A stretch of DNA of 64,000 nucleotides, taken from Dolomedes plantarius. Lineage: Eukaryota > Arthropoda > Arachnida > Araneae > Dolomedidae. The DNA lies in NCBI GenBank assembly GCA_907164885.2, contig OU015493.1:62321668-62385667 (forward strand), in the 5' to 3' direction. The notes under the pieces were generated by a model. It was not told the origin of the DNA and did not search any database. It saw nothing but the letters and a program-made list of their open reading frames with translations. The position numbers and the translations under genes were made by a program. Positions 24,988 through 38,099 of this stretch are shown one piece after another; position 1 is the first letter of the stretch; each line of letters opens with the position of its first letter.

Positions 24988-27560
24988 GTATATAAATAAA
25001 GTTTAACTAAAATATTAAAAAAATCAAATATTTACAGAATAGTTTCGTGAAAATATATTTTACATTGTTTCTTTAAGAGCCATTTAGTATTCTTCCGGAC
25101 AATTTGTATTTTATTAAAAATAAAATACAAATACCTTAAGTTTAAGTAAAATACAAAAAAATCCAAATATTTACAGAATAATTTCCAAATAATATAATTT
25201 ATTATTCTTCGGGACAATTTGTATTTTATTTTTAACCTTTTCTACCGTTACTCCCCGGTAGATGGAAAATTGGAATAAAGGGACGATAAAAATATACAAT
25301 AATATTTTATATTTAACCTTTTCTATCGTTATTCCCTAGTAGTTCGCAAATCGGAATAAAGGGAATATAAAAATATACAATAAAATATGAACTATTCAAA
25401 TTTTTTATTTGAATTTCATATAGTTATATAAATAAAGTTTAAATGAAATACAAAATAAAATCCAAATATTTACAGAATAGTTTCCAAAAAATTTATTTTA
25501 CATTGTTTCTTTTAAGAGCCATTTGTTATTCTTCCGGACAATTTGTGTTTTATTTTTATTTTTTTTTGTTATTCCCTGGTAGATGAAAAATCAAAATAAA
25601 AGGATTAAAAAAATATACAATAAAATATGAACTATTCAAATTTTTTAATTGAAGAGCATATAATTATATATATAAGGTTTAAATAAAATACAAAATAATA
25701 TCCAAATATTTACAGAATAGTTTCCAAAAATGTATTTTGCGTTGATTCTTTTAAAAGCCATTTATTATTCTTCCGGACAATTCGTGTTTTATTTTTAACT
25801 TTTTCTACCGTTATTCCCTGGTAGATGGAAAATTGAAATAAAAGGATTAAAAAAATATACAATAAAATATAAACTATTAAAATTTTTTAATTGAAGAGCA
25901 TATAATTATATAAATAAGGTTTAAATAAAATACAAAATAAAATCCAAATATTTACAGAATAGTTTCCAAAAATGTATTTTGCGTTGATTCTTTTAAAAGC
26001 CATTTATCATTCTTCCGGACAGTTTGTATTTTATTTTTGACCTTCTATCGTTATTCCCTGGCAGATGAAAAATCGGAATAACGGGACTATAAAAATATAC
26101 AATAAAATATTAACTATTCAAAATTTTTAATTGAATCTATATAATTATATAAATAAAGTGTAAATAAAATGCAAAAAAATTCCAAATATTTACAGAATAG
26201 TTTCCAAATATTGTATTTTACATTCTTTCTTTTAAGAGCCGTTTATTATTCTTCCTGACAATTTGTGGTTTATATTTAACCTTTTCTATCATTCCCCGGT
26301 AGATGGAAAATTGGAATAAAGGGACTATAAAAATGTACAATAAGAGCCATTTATCAACGATTCAAATTTTTTTAACTGAATGCATATAATTATATAAAAA
26401 CAGTTTCAATCAAATAAAAAAAAATTTCAAATATTTATAGAATAGTTTCCGAAAAATGTATTTTACGTTGCTTCTTTTAAGAGCCATTTATTATTCTTCC
26501 GGACAGTTTGTATTTTATTTTAAACCTTTTTTTTCGTTATTTCCTGGTAGATAGAAAATCGGATAAAATGGGCTATAAAGATATACCATATGAAATATTT
26601 AAATTTTTTAATTGAAATGCATATAATTATGTATAAAAAAAGTTAAAATAAAATGCAAAAAAAAGTTTAAATATTTACAGAATAGTTTTAAATAAATGCA
26701 TTTTAGGTTGTTTCTTTTAAGATCCATTTATTATTCTTCCGGACAATTTGTATTTTATTTTTAACATTTTCTATTGTTGTTCCCTGGTAGAGTGAAAATC
26801 GAAACAAAAAGACTATAAAAATATACAATAATATATGAACTATACAAATTTTTTAATTGAAGTGCATATGATTATATAAATGAAGTTTAAATTATATTCA
26901 AAAATTTCCAAATATTTACAGAATAGTTTTCGAAAAATGCATTTTACGTTGTTTCTTTTAAGAGCCATTTATTATTTTTCTGGACAATTTGTATATTATT
27001 TTTAACCTTTTCCATCGTTATTCCCCAGTAGAGGGAAAATCGAAATAAATGGACTATAAAAACATACAATAAAATAAGATCTATTCAAATTTTTTAATTG
27101 AAGTGCATATAATTATATAAATAAGGTTAAAATAAAATGCAAAAAAATTCCAAATATTTACAGAATAGTTTCCAAAAAATGTATTTTACATTGTTTCTTT
27201 TAAGAGCAGTTTAGTATTCTTCCGGACAATGTTTTATTTTTAACCTTTTCTATCGTTATTCCCTGGTAGATGAAATAATCGGAATAAATGGACTATAAAA
27301 ATATACAATAAAATATGAACTATTAAATTTTTTTATTGAAGTGCATATGATTATATGAATAAAATTTAAATAAAATGCAAAAATTTCCAAATATTTTAAG
27401 AGTAGTTTCTTGAAAATGTATTTTACATTGTTCGTTTTAAGAGCCATTTATTGTTCTTCTGGACAATTTGTATTTTATTTTTTACCTTTTTTTTCGTTAT
27501 TCCCCGCAAGACGGAAAATCGAAACACGGGTAATGCAAACAAAAGGCCAATTATACCGTC

Positions 27561-27865
27561 ATGAATGAAATATTCAAAGGATTTAACTGAACTGCATAGG
27601 ACAAGGTTAAATTTAAAAATATCAATAAAAATTAATTGACGTTGAAATGATAAAATTTATATATACTTTTTGTTTTTGTTCTAGAAATGGTCTGTTATAC
27701 ATTATATGACTAAGAATCCTTCTTTCAGACAGTTTGAAATTTATTTCAAACCTTTCCCTTTTGCTATGCACCGATAATTGGTAAACTTGGCTATTCGAGA
27801 AGGATATTTTATTTTATCTTTTTTTAACCGTAACATATGAACTGTTCAAAGGTTTCGGTTGAATA
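27561..27865. other. Diverged satellite unit
   Basis: A weak monomer with core CTTTCAGACAGTTTGAAATT at about 27722 precedes the Tc1 insertion at 27868. Confidence 0.5.
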
Positions 27866-27867
27866 TA

Positions 27868-29393
27868 CACTCACTTCCAAAAGTTAAGCACGGAGAGGAA
27901 AATGTTAATTTCCGTAAGCCAATCTGAATTAAAGGAGCTGAAATTTGCTGCATAGGTAGAAGGGAGTATGCGAATATGTTAATTAACAGCCAATCAAGGT
28001 TTCGCGTCGAGAAATATGAAAAACAGGCTGTCGTATAAGAAGCCGGCATTGTGAAAGGTTTCAGGATGCTGATGAAAGGTGTTTAGAACATTCGTACTAT
28101 TTGTTTTCAAGCTAGACGTGTTTCTATGGCTTCCAGAAGACAAATGGAAGATTCTGAGCGCTGTCGGGTTGTCGGACGCATTGAAGCAGGACAGTCTATC
28201 ACAGATGTTGCTCTTTTCTTCGGCGTTCATCATTCCGTCATTTCACGATTATGGAAACAATTCCAAACCCGCCAAACAGTTGTCCGAAGACCTGTAGCCG
28301 GTCGTTCAAAGGTTACCACCACCCTGAAAGATCGATATATTGCTGTTGTAGCCAAGAGAATATAAGATCGACCTCCCCACGTGTGACATCTATGGTTGCA
28401 GCGGCCATTGGTAAGACGATATCTGCCACTATTGGTCGTCGAAGGCTACACATGAATGGTCTGTACGCCCGGGTACCACGAGTTTGTGCTCCCTTATCTG
28501 TCCAATCCAGAGGGGCACATTTAAAGTGGTGCCGCCAGCATGTGAATTGGACTGTATCTGATTGGGGCAACTTTATGTTCACAGATGAGTCCATATTTAC
28601 CCTACAACCCGATGATAAGCGTGTAAGGGTCTGGAGGGAACAAAGCACACGCAATCGGCCGGAGAACATCACCGAACATCACGCATTCCGTGGTGGAAGC
28701 ATCATGGTCTGGGCAGGGATTTCATTGGGATATCGCACCGACCTGCACATCTACAGGCGAGGTTCTGTGACAGCTGTACGGTATCGAGATGAAGTCCTAG
28801 ACCCCACTGTGAAACTGTACACTGCAGCAGTTGGCCCTTCTTTCGTTTTAATGGGCGATAATACCCGTCCCCATAGAGCTGCCATCGTTGAAGACTTTCT
28901 GGAGAGGGAGGGGATTGCGCGTATGGAGTGGCCGGCTTACTCGCCAGACCCTAATTCAATTGAAAATCTTTGGGATGCCCTTGGCCGTGCTGTATGTAGA
29001 CGTATCCCACCTCCAGCCACTCTCAGATAATTAGAAAATGCCCTACAGGAGGAATGGAGATTATTGGACTCTGCGGGGGTTGATCACCTTATAAAAAGCA
29101 TGATCACACGCTGTACACTTTGTATGAAGGTGAGGGGTGCTAACATACCCTATTGATATCGGGTTTTGTTGTTTGTTTTGCATTTAAACATCCGTTTTTT
29201 AATGACGCAAATATGACGTCATCTTATAATTTATGAAAATTCAATATTTTTTTTTATCTCTGTATGTAATTGCTTGTTTTGTTTCATGAATAAACATAAA
29301 GCTACTTACTTACAGCATTTCATGTCAATCAAAGCATTGCTTGTCCATTTTTTCGCATTTTACCGCACCGTGCTTAACTTTTGGAAGTGAGTG
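27868..29393 (+). mobile_element. Tc1-like element (DD34E)
   Basis: A 1526-bp element flanked by TA (27866-27867 and 29394-29395). The 26-bp perfect inverted termini start CACTCACTTCCAAAAGTTAA and continue GCACGG. One transposase gene lies on the plus strand, with ~250 bp non-coding on each side. It is inserted in a diverged part of the satellite. Confidence 0.95.
28126..29155 (+). pseudogene. Tc1-like transposase (DD34E), frameshift plus stop
   Basis: The N-terminus MASRRQMEDSERCRVVGRIE, ITDVALFFGVHHSVISRLWK and RPVAGRSKVTTTLKDRY give the bipartite HTH with the GRPR-like linker region. The frame then meets TAA at 28363-28365; the neighbouring frame continues as RSTSPRVTSMVAAAIG. Catalytic residues are D in FTDESIFTLQ, D in LMGDNTRPHRA and E in SIENLWDALGR, with 34 residues between the last two. 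A single in-frame TAA at 29028-29030 interrupts PPATLR*LENALQEEW, and the reading ends ANIPY* at about 29155. About 340 codons in total, a normal length. It resembles Tcb2-type transposases. Two lesions make it inactive as read. Confidence 0.9.
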
Positions 29394-30401
29394 TATATGA
29401 TGACTTAAATACGGCTTTAATAAAAGACAAGCACAATTACGAATATTCCATATTTTCTTGTGGCAACAGTCTATTATGTACTCTCGTTTAGAAACCACGT
29501 ATTCTATCCTTTCAGACAAATTTTATTTAAATTTTATGCGTTTGTTGTTTATATGTACTAGGTATACCTCATATAAAATATCTCTCCCCGGAATAACCTG
29601 AAAGTGGCCCCTCTGACATGTCAAATTACCTAAACATAGTTTTTAATGAATTACATGCAGAAAATTGATGTAAAATATATTTACATTAATAATAATTATC
29701 TTTCATTATTTAGTAATAGCAATCTTTCATAAATTTGTGTTCTTCAAAAACCCTTATTGTATTCTTTATCATGAGCTTTGTATCATTCTTGAGGACGTTT
29801 TTAAACTTTTGATTTTTTTCAGTGCACAAATAATGGTAAAAACGTAACATCTTACTTCGGATAAACCAAAATGGCTTCTATATCATAACAAATGTACTAC
29901 ATAAAGAACATTTTAATAGACTTTTACCGAAATAATGATAATAACGCTTAATATAAATATCCGTTTTTGTTCTAAAAAGGTGTTATATTTTTTTATGAGC
30001 CATGTAACATTCATTCTGGAAGTTTCTATTTCATTTCTAACCTTTTACTTTTGTCGTGCGTTGAAAATTCACAAACTGGGAAATCCGACTTCGGGTAATC
30101 TAATCTTTTAACATAAAAAATGAGCTACCGTAAATGAACTTTACGTAACAAATACATATAGAATATAATTACTGTACGCATAATAAAAAAATTTTTTTTT
30201 TCAGTTCCTGACTTGGAGAAAGTCTGTTGCATTCTTTTTCGGGATTTTTCTCTCTTTCTGTCGGACTATTTGTAATTTGTTTTTAACTTTTTTTATGTAC
30301 GGTTAGTCCATGGAGCGAAAAATTTGATCATAGATACTCTATATGGCCGTAACGAATTGACTATTCTAAGGTTTTCAACAAATTATTTGTGGTTAATTTA
30401 A
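29394..30401. other. Diverged satellite-like AT-rich DNA
   Basis: Weak versions of the satellite core at about 29510, 30010 and 30260 (for example TCTGTCGGACTATTTGTAAT). No gene. Confidence 0.45.
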
Positions 30402-31097
30402 GGGGTCCGGGACACATTTTGAAATTTTTTTTATTTATTGAGTTAAAATTTTGATTTTTTTCTTGATGGTTGACCATATAATTTGTAAACAAAATCGCAT
30501 CATGAAACTTCTCAAAAAGTTTTTAAAAAATTTTAAATTTTAAAATTTTTAATAAAAGTGGGGTAGTTTAAAATCGTTATACCTCGAAATATTATTTGTC
30601 GAATATCAATTTTTTTCATTTAATTAAACAGAAATATTTAAGTATTAAATTTGATTCATCATTTTTTAAAATATTAATTTAAAAAAAATTTTAAATATTT
30701 AGATTAAAAATTACGAAAAAAATGATGCAATTTATTTTCAAAAAGTCATATTTTCAAAAGTAAATATTTTTTTCGAATTTGCTGAATCAAAAATAAAGTA
30801 AAATAGATGAAAAAGACATGTTACAAGTTTCAACCATTTATCTTTAACGGTTCTTGACTTATAACAATTTAAAGACGAGAAATGGGGAAAAAACCCATCA
30901 TGCAGAAAAACGCACTTACAGTTTCAAACAACGATTGGCTACTATTAAAATGTTGCAAAAATAAATAATAATTTCTCCTGTTCTAATTAAGATAGAAACA
31001 TGATTTAAACATTCATTCTAAGCACAAAAGAACACAAAAATTTTTAATGCAGTAAAATTTTTTCGAAAATTCGAACAATTTTGTGTCCTAGACCCCC
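30402..31097. mobile_element. TTAA-flanked MITE, family T, copy 1
   Basis: 696 bp between TTAA sites (30398-30401 and 31098-31101). Termini are GGGGTCCGGGACACATTTTG and, on the reverse complement, GGGGGTCTAGGACACAAAAT. A reversed copy lies at 59153-59871. Non-coding and AT-rich. The TTAA target suggests mobilisation by piggyBac- or Kolobok-type transposases. Confidence 0.75.
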
Positions 31098-32578
<1,481 letters not shown>

Positions 32579-32879
32579 TATTTCTTTAATTACGGACAAC
32601 CTGTCCAGGAATAATCATGAGTTCACTGCATGAAATATCCGATTTTGCTTCCAAACATTTCACCAGTTATCCAAAAAAAGAAAAATATCCTTTAAAGAGA
32701 TGCGTTTTGGAGTAAGTTTCTTTTGAACTTGAAGAAATTTTCAGGAAACGTTTAACAAATATAATCTTTCCCTCCAAAAACCGGATAGAAGGATAAAATC
32801 TTCGATTGTGCGTAAAAAAAAAAAATTATTGCTCTGCATTGTTTTTTTCCCACTCCCTTGCACGAAAACAGAAACAGGG

Positions 32880-33606
32880 GGATAAATAATTCAAGCATCC
32901 AGCCCTTTCGGGTCTACCCTTTCCCCGCCGCCCTAGAATGGACTCCTCCATCCTAGGGCGGAGAAACATTTTCTCTCCACGCGCCACCCCTCCATTTCTC
33001 TCTCATGATCTTTCGCTGATGCATCACCACATCTCCCCGCTCCGTTCGCTTCTTTCTTCTATCCTCGCCGATTGGGTTCGGGGAGGAAGCTTCTTTTTTC
33101 CTTCTTCCCGCCAGTTATGTGTGTTCGATATTTGGATTTCGCATTTAGCCCCTTCGGTTTTTGTTGGCTGTAACCGCGGCAGCAGATCGACACGCCACAC
33201 CGGCAGCAGTCAGGTTCTCTTCGTACTCGCATAGGCTGCTTCCAGCTCCCTCTCTCTCTTCTCTCATCCTCATCTCACACAGTATGGAATATTCGCCGCC
33301 GCCGGAAGTGGACGCGTTCGCAGGCTGCCCCAGTCCCTCACGGTACAGATATGCCGGCTGGGATATCAGCGATAGACGTGCCAAAGTCGGGCGTTTCTCG
33401 GAACAAGACCTGTGCCACCGACACAACAGCGAAGCATCGGAGGAATGGTGCCGCGCCTGAAAAACAACGCCGGAAGGTGGAATGTTGTTAAACCTAAGGA
33501 TACGTTAGAGAGAAGTAATTTTCTGGTCTTTTTTGAGAAAGCGCTTGGATACACACACACACACAACGGCAAACGACCCAGAGGAAATCGAAAGTTTTTG
33601 TTTTCA
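32880..33606 (+). promoter_or_regulatory. GC-richer promoter/leader region of the gamma-subunit gene
   Basis: From about 32900 base composition changes from AT-rich to balanced, with pyrimidine-rich tracts and many CpGs. That fits a promoter and 5' leader in an otherwise AT-rich genome. A possible donor CA|GTAAGTAGG lies at 33607, and a strong acceptor (polypyrimidine then CACTTTAG) ends at 34268. I infer a non-coding first exon ending near 33606. A short frame starting at ATG 33284 (58 codons, ending 33460) is a possible upstream ORF with no recognised product. No TATA box was assigned. Confidence 0.4.
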
Positions 33607-34268
33607 GTAAGTAGGGAAAATCTAATGTAACAGGAACTAACATAACCTGACATTACATGTGTGTTGTTTACACGCTACAGTAATGAAGCAGCTTTCTGAA
33701 TCATATCTATAAATTAGTTTAGTCCGATATACATATGCATATACTTCGTCTTTCTATTTGTTAGATTTGAACTCTAGAACAGTCGTAGATTAAGTAGAGT
33801 AAGCAATTTATGAAATACATATTCTTTTGGTATTTGTTTGAGTACTTGTAGAGAGTAAAAGAGCACACAACTCTCATTTATCTTTTACGGTGATGAATTA
33901 ACACCGGAAGTTGGTTTTTAAATTAGGCGTGAATAAACGAAAAGAAAAATTGTGCTCGGTTTTAAATGTTATTTGTGTTCTGCGTATGTGATTTGGTTTA
34001 ACGAATACAATTCATTTTCTATTTCAAACTTTGGAAGAAGCTTCAGCACTGCCACCGCATTTTCTGTCGGTAACAAAACGAAAAAAAACAAAAAAACAAA
34101 TCCAATGTAGCAATGGAATATGAGGTACGCCAGCGTTCGATTGCTGCTCTTCACGCACATATCTCCTGCGGACGTTGAATTGCCAAGACGAGGAGACTAG
34201 ATTGATAACAAATTCTGGAAATAATAGAACCGGATTACCTTTCTTTGGTTTCTTTTTTTTCACTTTAG
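33607..34268 (+). other. Candidate intron in the 5' leader
   Basis: Bounded by GTAAGT (33607) and TTTCTTTTTTTTCACTTTAG ending at 34268, and AT-richer than its flanks. Prediction from splice consensus only. Confidence 0.35.
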
Positions 34269-35124
34269 TGAGTCGACGAAAATTGGTGATTTCCAGCGTC
34301 TCGTTTTTAGAGAAACACGACCCGACTGCTTTCCTATATGGTGGTCCGTCTGCCGACACGTCGTTCCGTCGACTCACGAATGCTGCCGTGCCTATTCGCT
34401 GGAGACGTGCTGCAATATCTAAAGGTGGAACGAGCACAACCGATTCCCGGCGAGAGATCGAGAGATAATCACCATGAAGCCGAAGGAAACGAAATTACCA
34501 CGCTGCTTCCGCTTCTGTTTTTCCTGGCTGATGTCTCCCGCATTTTCGGAGGGAGGATACGTGCTTCACCACCATCTCGGGAAGTGATAAAATTCGACCA
34601 CATTCGATCTCGAAGATTGATGATAAAGTGCGCCGAAGTCTGCCGTTCTCGGCATTCTTCCTCGCTCGCTAGGTACCTGAACTCAGAACCTTCAGGACAG
34701 GATCCGGGTTTGTCGATTCTGGGGCTTCTGCTGGTTGCGTTCGACCGCTTCCTCGCGAGGCGTTCCGTTTCCGTTGCTGGACAGGATTGTGCCAAGTGGG
34801 TCAAGAGCGGGATACGTGCCGTGTGTCAAGTTGTCGACGCGAGCCGGGGCCATCGGGAGTGTCGCTGAAAGCAGGGCCTCGCTAAAACAGCAGCGGCTTC
34901 CGGTTGTCGTCGAACCATGATAAAAGCATCCTTGAAGTTACTGAGATCATTAACCCTTATCGCCGCAACCGTGGCCCTGGCGGCACAAGCCATAGCCATT
35001 TGTTCCAACGCCTGGTTGTACAGTGTGGAGTTGATGCCTAACCCCCTCTACAATGGTACGGGGGACAGGGAATATCTCTCAAAGCATACAGTGTCGGGAC
35101 TGTGGAGACTCTGCGCAAATGAAC
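34269..35124 (+). CDS. Calcium-channel gamma / TARP-like protein, first coding exon (CDS 34917-35124)
   Basis: Coding starts at ATG 34917 (context AACCATGA) and runs 69 codons to a donor GAAC|GTGAGT (GT at 35125). Residues about 8-29 (LLRSLTLIAATVALAAQAIA) form the first membrane helix. CSNAWLYSVEL and TVSGLWRLCANE supply the W...GLW..C signature of the PMP22/claudin fold, and NGTG is a glycosylation sequon in the first extracellular loop, as in stargazin and gamma-5/7 proteins. Such proteins are auxiliary subunits of voltage-gated calcium channels or AMPA-type receptors at the cell surface. The rest of the loop, three more helices and the C-terminus must lie in later exons not found here. 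Claudin membership is firm; the gamma/TARP assignment rests on spacing and the start of the loop. 34269-34916 is inferred leader. Confidence 0.75.
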
Positions 35125-38030
35125 GTGAGTACAATACTTTTTTTTTAATTGACACTTATCTTTTAATGACATCATCCTTGTCGACAGGTTTTTGGAGATA
35201 TGCTTGGGTCTCACCAGATACGGTTGTGCATATATGAATTCTAATTTATTCTCAAGCTTTTATGTTCTTTCATATATGTAAGTATAATGGAGCTTTCTTG
35301 AATTATAAAGCAAACCAATTTCATTAATAAAACAGATAAGGTCATTTGAGTTGTGCCTGATTCTACCCATGTCAAATCCATTTTGTCATCTGACTAGCCA
35401 CTTTTATTAAAGTGGATAAGTGATAAGGGCAGTAGAGTTGTACTCGATTTTACCCATGTTAAATCCATTTTGTCATTTGATCACTCACTTTGATCATTAA
35501 GGTGAAAGTGGCTAATCAAACTAGCTGATGAAACTCATTCAGCAAAGTGATCATTCAGATCAAACTCATTTTGACTACTTAAGTAAATTATACTCACGTG
35601 TCTAAATAAAATTCTATGTTCTTATTCAGGCATATATAGAATATATCTCAATTTACGTGCTTGGACATGTGAGTTTACTTCAGACATCTGTATTTTTATA
35701 ATATATATGCAAATACATTTTTCCCGTTTGTTATTTATATGCTCGTATGCCCATCCATTTATCGGTATCGATTTTATACGTGTACACATGACAGTTTTCC
35801 TTTTTTAATACACTGAATTATGTAGGATTATTTATCAAGGAATCAATAGTTCATATTGTCATATACATACACAATTATCGCACAAGCACACACATATGTA
35901 TATAAAGATATATTGTGATAATTTTGTAATTGTGTTATATTTTCAGCGATTTGTTCGGTAATAATGTTTTTGATTTATGTAGAATTCATTATCAAATATA
36001 AAATTAACACACATATAAAATAAATTCACAAGCATACACAAATATCGAAATTACGTTCCAGTTTATGTTTTCTACAGTCAACACGTAAACTAATCGTTAA
36101 AATAGATAAAGTATTAGTGTAACTTGCATTCACTTTGATTTCTAAAATCGGAAATCTAAAAGAAAAGAAATTTACGGAATTTGAGTAATGAACTGCAATC
36201 TTATAGATTAATATAGATGCCTAAAAGTATTAAGATATTTATTGATATTTACTTACAGAATTATTTAAAATACGTATCAAAATTGTAAAAAAAATGGCAG
36301 CTGCTTGAGAATACATTTAAAAAGTATTAGATAATTCCCGTGAAATATTTTATTTGAATAGGGAAAAAATTTTCTTCTTGTAAACTCATATGCTGTATGG
36401 TGAAATCTAAGTGAGATAAAATTATAATCATAAGATAAATAATAAATGGCAAAATTGAAAACATCAAGAAATAACATAACTGTTGAATATTTGCTATGTA
36501 AAATATTAATTAAGAATCTTAATTTTCAAACATGAACAATATATATGACATAGAAAATATAGAACTGAAAGGATTGTCTCTAAATATTTTTATTGAAATA
36601 TTTATGTCTTCATACGCGCTTTTGAATTAAAGAGACAGTTAGAAAGAGAAGAGGTTTGGCGAAGAGAAATTATATTAGTCAGGAAACGGACACTGGGAAT
36701 TTAATGTAAAAGAAAATGCACTAAACGTCGTATTCATTTTTACATTAAAAACTACGGTTAAAAATTTACTTAGCTGGGATGCTGACCGCTACAAAATCCA
36801 TGTAATTTCAAATTACAGAACTGTCAAATTGGAATTTAATTTAGATAACCTTATAGTGATGTACAAAAAAAGAACTTTCTTACCAAAAAAATAAATAAAT
36901 ACAAATAAATTGTAATGTCTGTAACAAAAAGAAAAACCTGATAAAAATAATAAAATAACATTCCTACGTATTTACTTTAATATCTTACTTTATATTAAAA
37001 TATTAAAGTTAAAAAATTAAATTTATTTTTATAGTTAGTTAAATTTACCTTTTTTTTAAACTTTAACTGAGGGAAAAATATTTATTCTGTTTTAGCCATG
37101 GAAGTATCTTTCAATTTGTATCGTGCATTTTAATACTAAGTTCAGATTTGTGATTTTTTTTTAAAAATTGCGTAATTATTGATTTATTTAAAAAATTTCT
37201 TTTAGGCATTTCTTTAACGTTCGAATATATATAGTTGCCAATAAATATTGTATATAAAAATTTGTAGCTGATTAAGTATCAATTTGCCATTGCTTCCTTA
37301 TTTCTAAAATTCAGTTTAGTGACATAAGTTTATTTAATGAAAATATTAGATAATGTGTGTTTGTATCCGTGTGTTATTACAAAAGTGTATTAATTTGGGT
37401 AATATGCAAATGATGCAAGACCCTAAAATTTAGAATTATATATAAAAATAAAGCCCTTTTTATATATGATTCTAAATTTCTTAATAATATTACATACTTG
37501 AAGTCATTTTGACTAGGTATCACTGAAATTTTATAATTTTTGAAATCTCTCGAGTGATAGAGTTTTCGGAAATGAACTTTTCATTTTAAAACACATGTAA
37601 ACGGAACCGTGCGTTCAACTGAATGTTATTTTTATGTATTAAGCATTTAAATAACAATAATTCTTTAAGCGAACTTAAATTACGTATAACACGCTATAGC
37701 GGCATTTAGTAAATTTCATTATTTAGAAACTACTAAATTTTTTTTGATAAACATTTTACTTTCGAGATTTATATAATGTACTCTATTAAAAAATTTTCCT
37801 TTTTTTTAAAGTTTTTTTTCTTCTTTCCCATTATTGTTTATTTATACATTTTATAAATCAAATAAGTCTACTTATGCTCTTTTGTTATAAAGAAAATTGG
37901 GGAATTCATAATTAAATTACTTTATATAATTAAATTTAATTAGCTAATGTAATTTAATTATAGATTAAATAACAAATCATCAAGCTCAACGCATAAGTAA
38001 ATGCTTTATACAATATAAATAAATAAATAA

Positions 38031-38033
<3 letters not shown>
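35125..38033 (+). other. Putative first coding intron, proximal part
   Basis: AT-rich sequence downstream of the donor at 35125. No exon with gamma-subunit loop or helix features was found here or further on, so the intron probably extends past the window. It holds a ~75-bp direct repeat (35332-35402 and 35424-35492) and otherwise nothing recognisable. Confidence 0.5.
35332..35492 (+). repeat. Direct repeat, two units of about 75 bp
   Basis: Both units contain TCTACCCATGTCAAATCCA or TTTACCCATGTTAAATCCA followed by TTTTGTCAT and CAC/TCACTTT. The period is about 92 bp and identity is roughly 80 percent by eye. Located 0.2 kb into the putative intron. Confidence 0.7.
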
Positions 38034-38065
<32 letters not shown>

Positions 38066-38099
38066 GTATATATTATATATACACACACACAGATATATA
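38034..38099. repeat. TA/CA microsatellite, left flank of foldback element
   Basis: Ends ATACACACACACAGATATATA. It is mirrored in inverted orientation at 39828-39893. Confidence 0.9.

Larger units (their letters stand above)
21380..27560 (+). repeat. Diverged satellite, period about 240 bp
   Basis: Tandem array with a conserved core TTCTTCCGGACAATTTGTAT. Core positions are about 21735, 21981, 22224, 22465, then 25092, 25207, 25531, 25770, 26012, 26251, 26496, 26736, 26977, 27218 and 27456. Spacing is 236-246 bp except for one short unit at 25.1-25.2 kb and one longer gap before 25.53 kb. Each unit also carries GAATAGTTTCC, TTTCTTTTAAGAGCC, ATTCCCYGGTAGATGGAAAA and AATATGAACTATTCAAA. About 15 units are visible, broken by insertions at 22.6-25.0 kb. 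Weaker units continue to about 31.3 kb (27.73, 29.51, 30.01, 30.26 and 31.21 kb), and one lies at 13.5 kb. Confidence 0.88.

Noticed and set aside
21380..27560. Direct repeats considered as a CRISPR array
   Set aside because: Unit length (~240 bp), gradual divergence and a eukaryotic context exclude CRISPR. It is satellite-like.
32938..33460. Arginine/serine/proline-rich frames in the promoter region
   Set aside because: Frames on both strands with no recognisable product. Treated as GC-rich leader, with one possible short upstream ORF noted.
34024..34437. 137-codon minus-strand frame opposite the leader
   Set aside because: It is low in family features, overlaps the inferred splice acceptor and GC-rich leader, and is probably the shadow of base composition.
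35147..35237. Possible extension of the first coding exon (frame stays open past the donor)
   Set aside because: The similarity to gamma subunits stops exactly at a consensus donor, and the continuation has no claudin-fold features.
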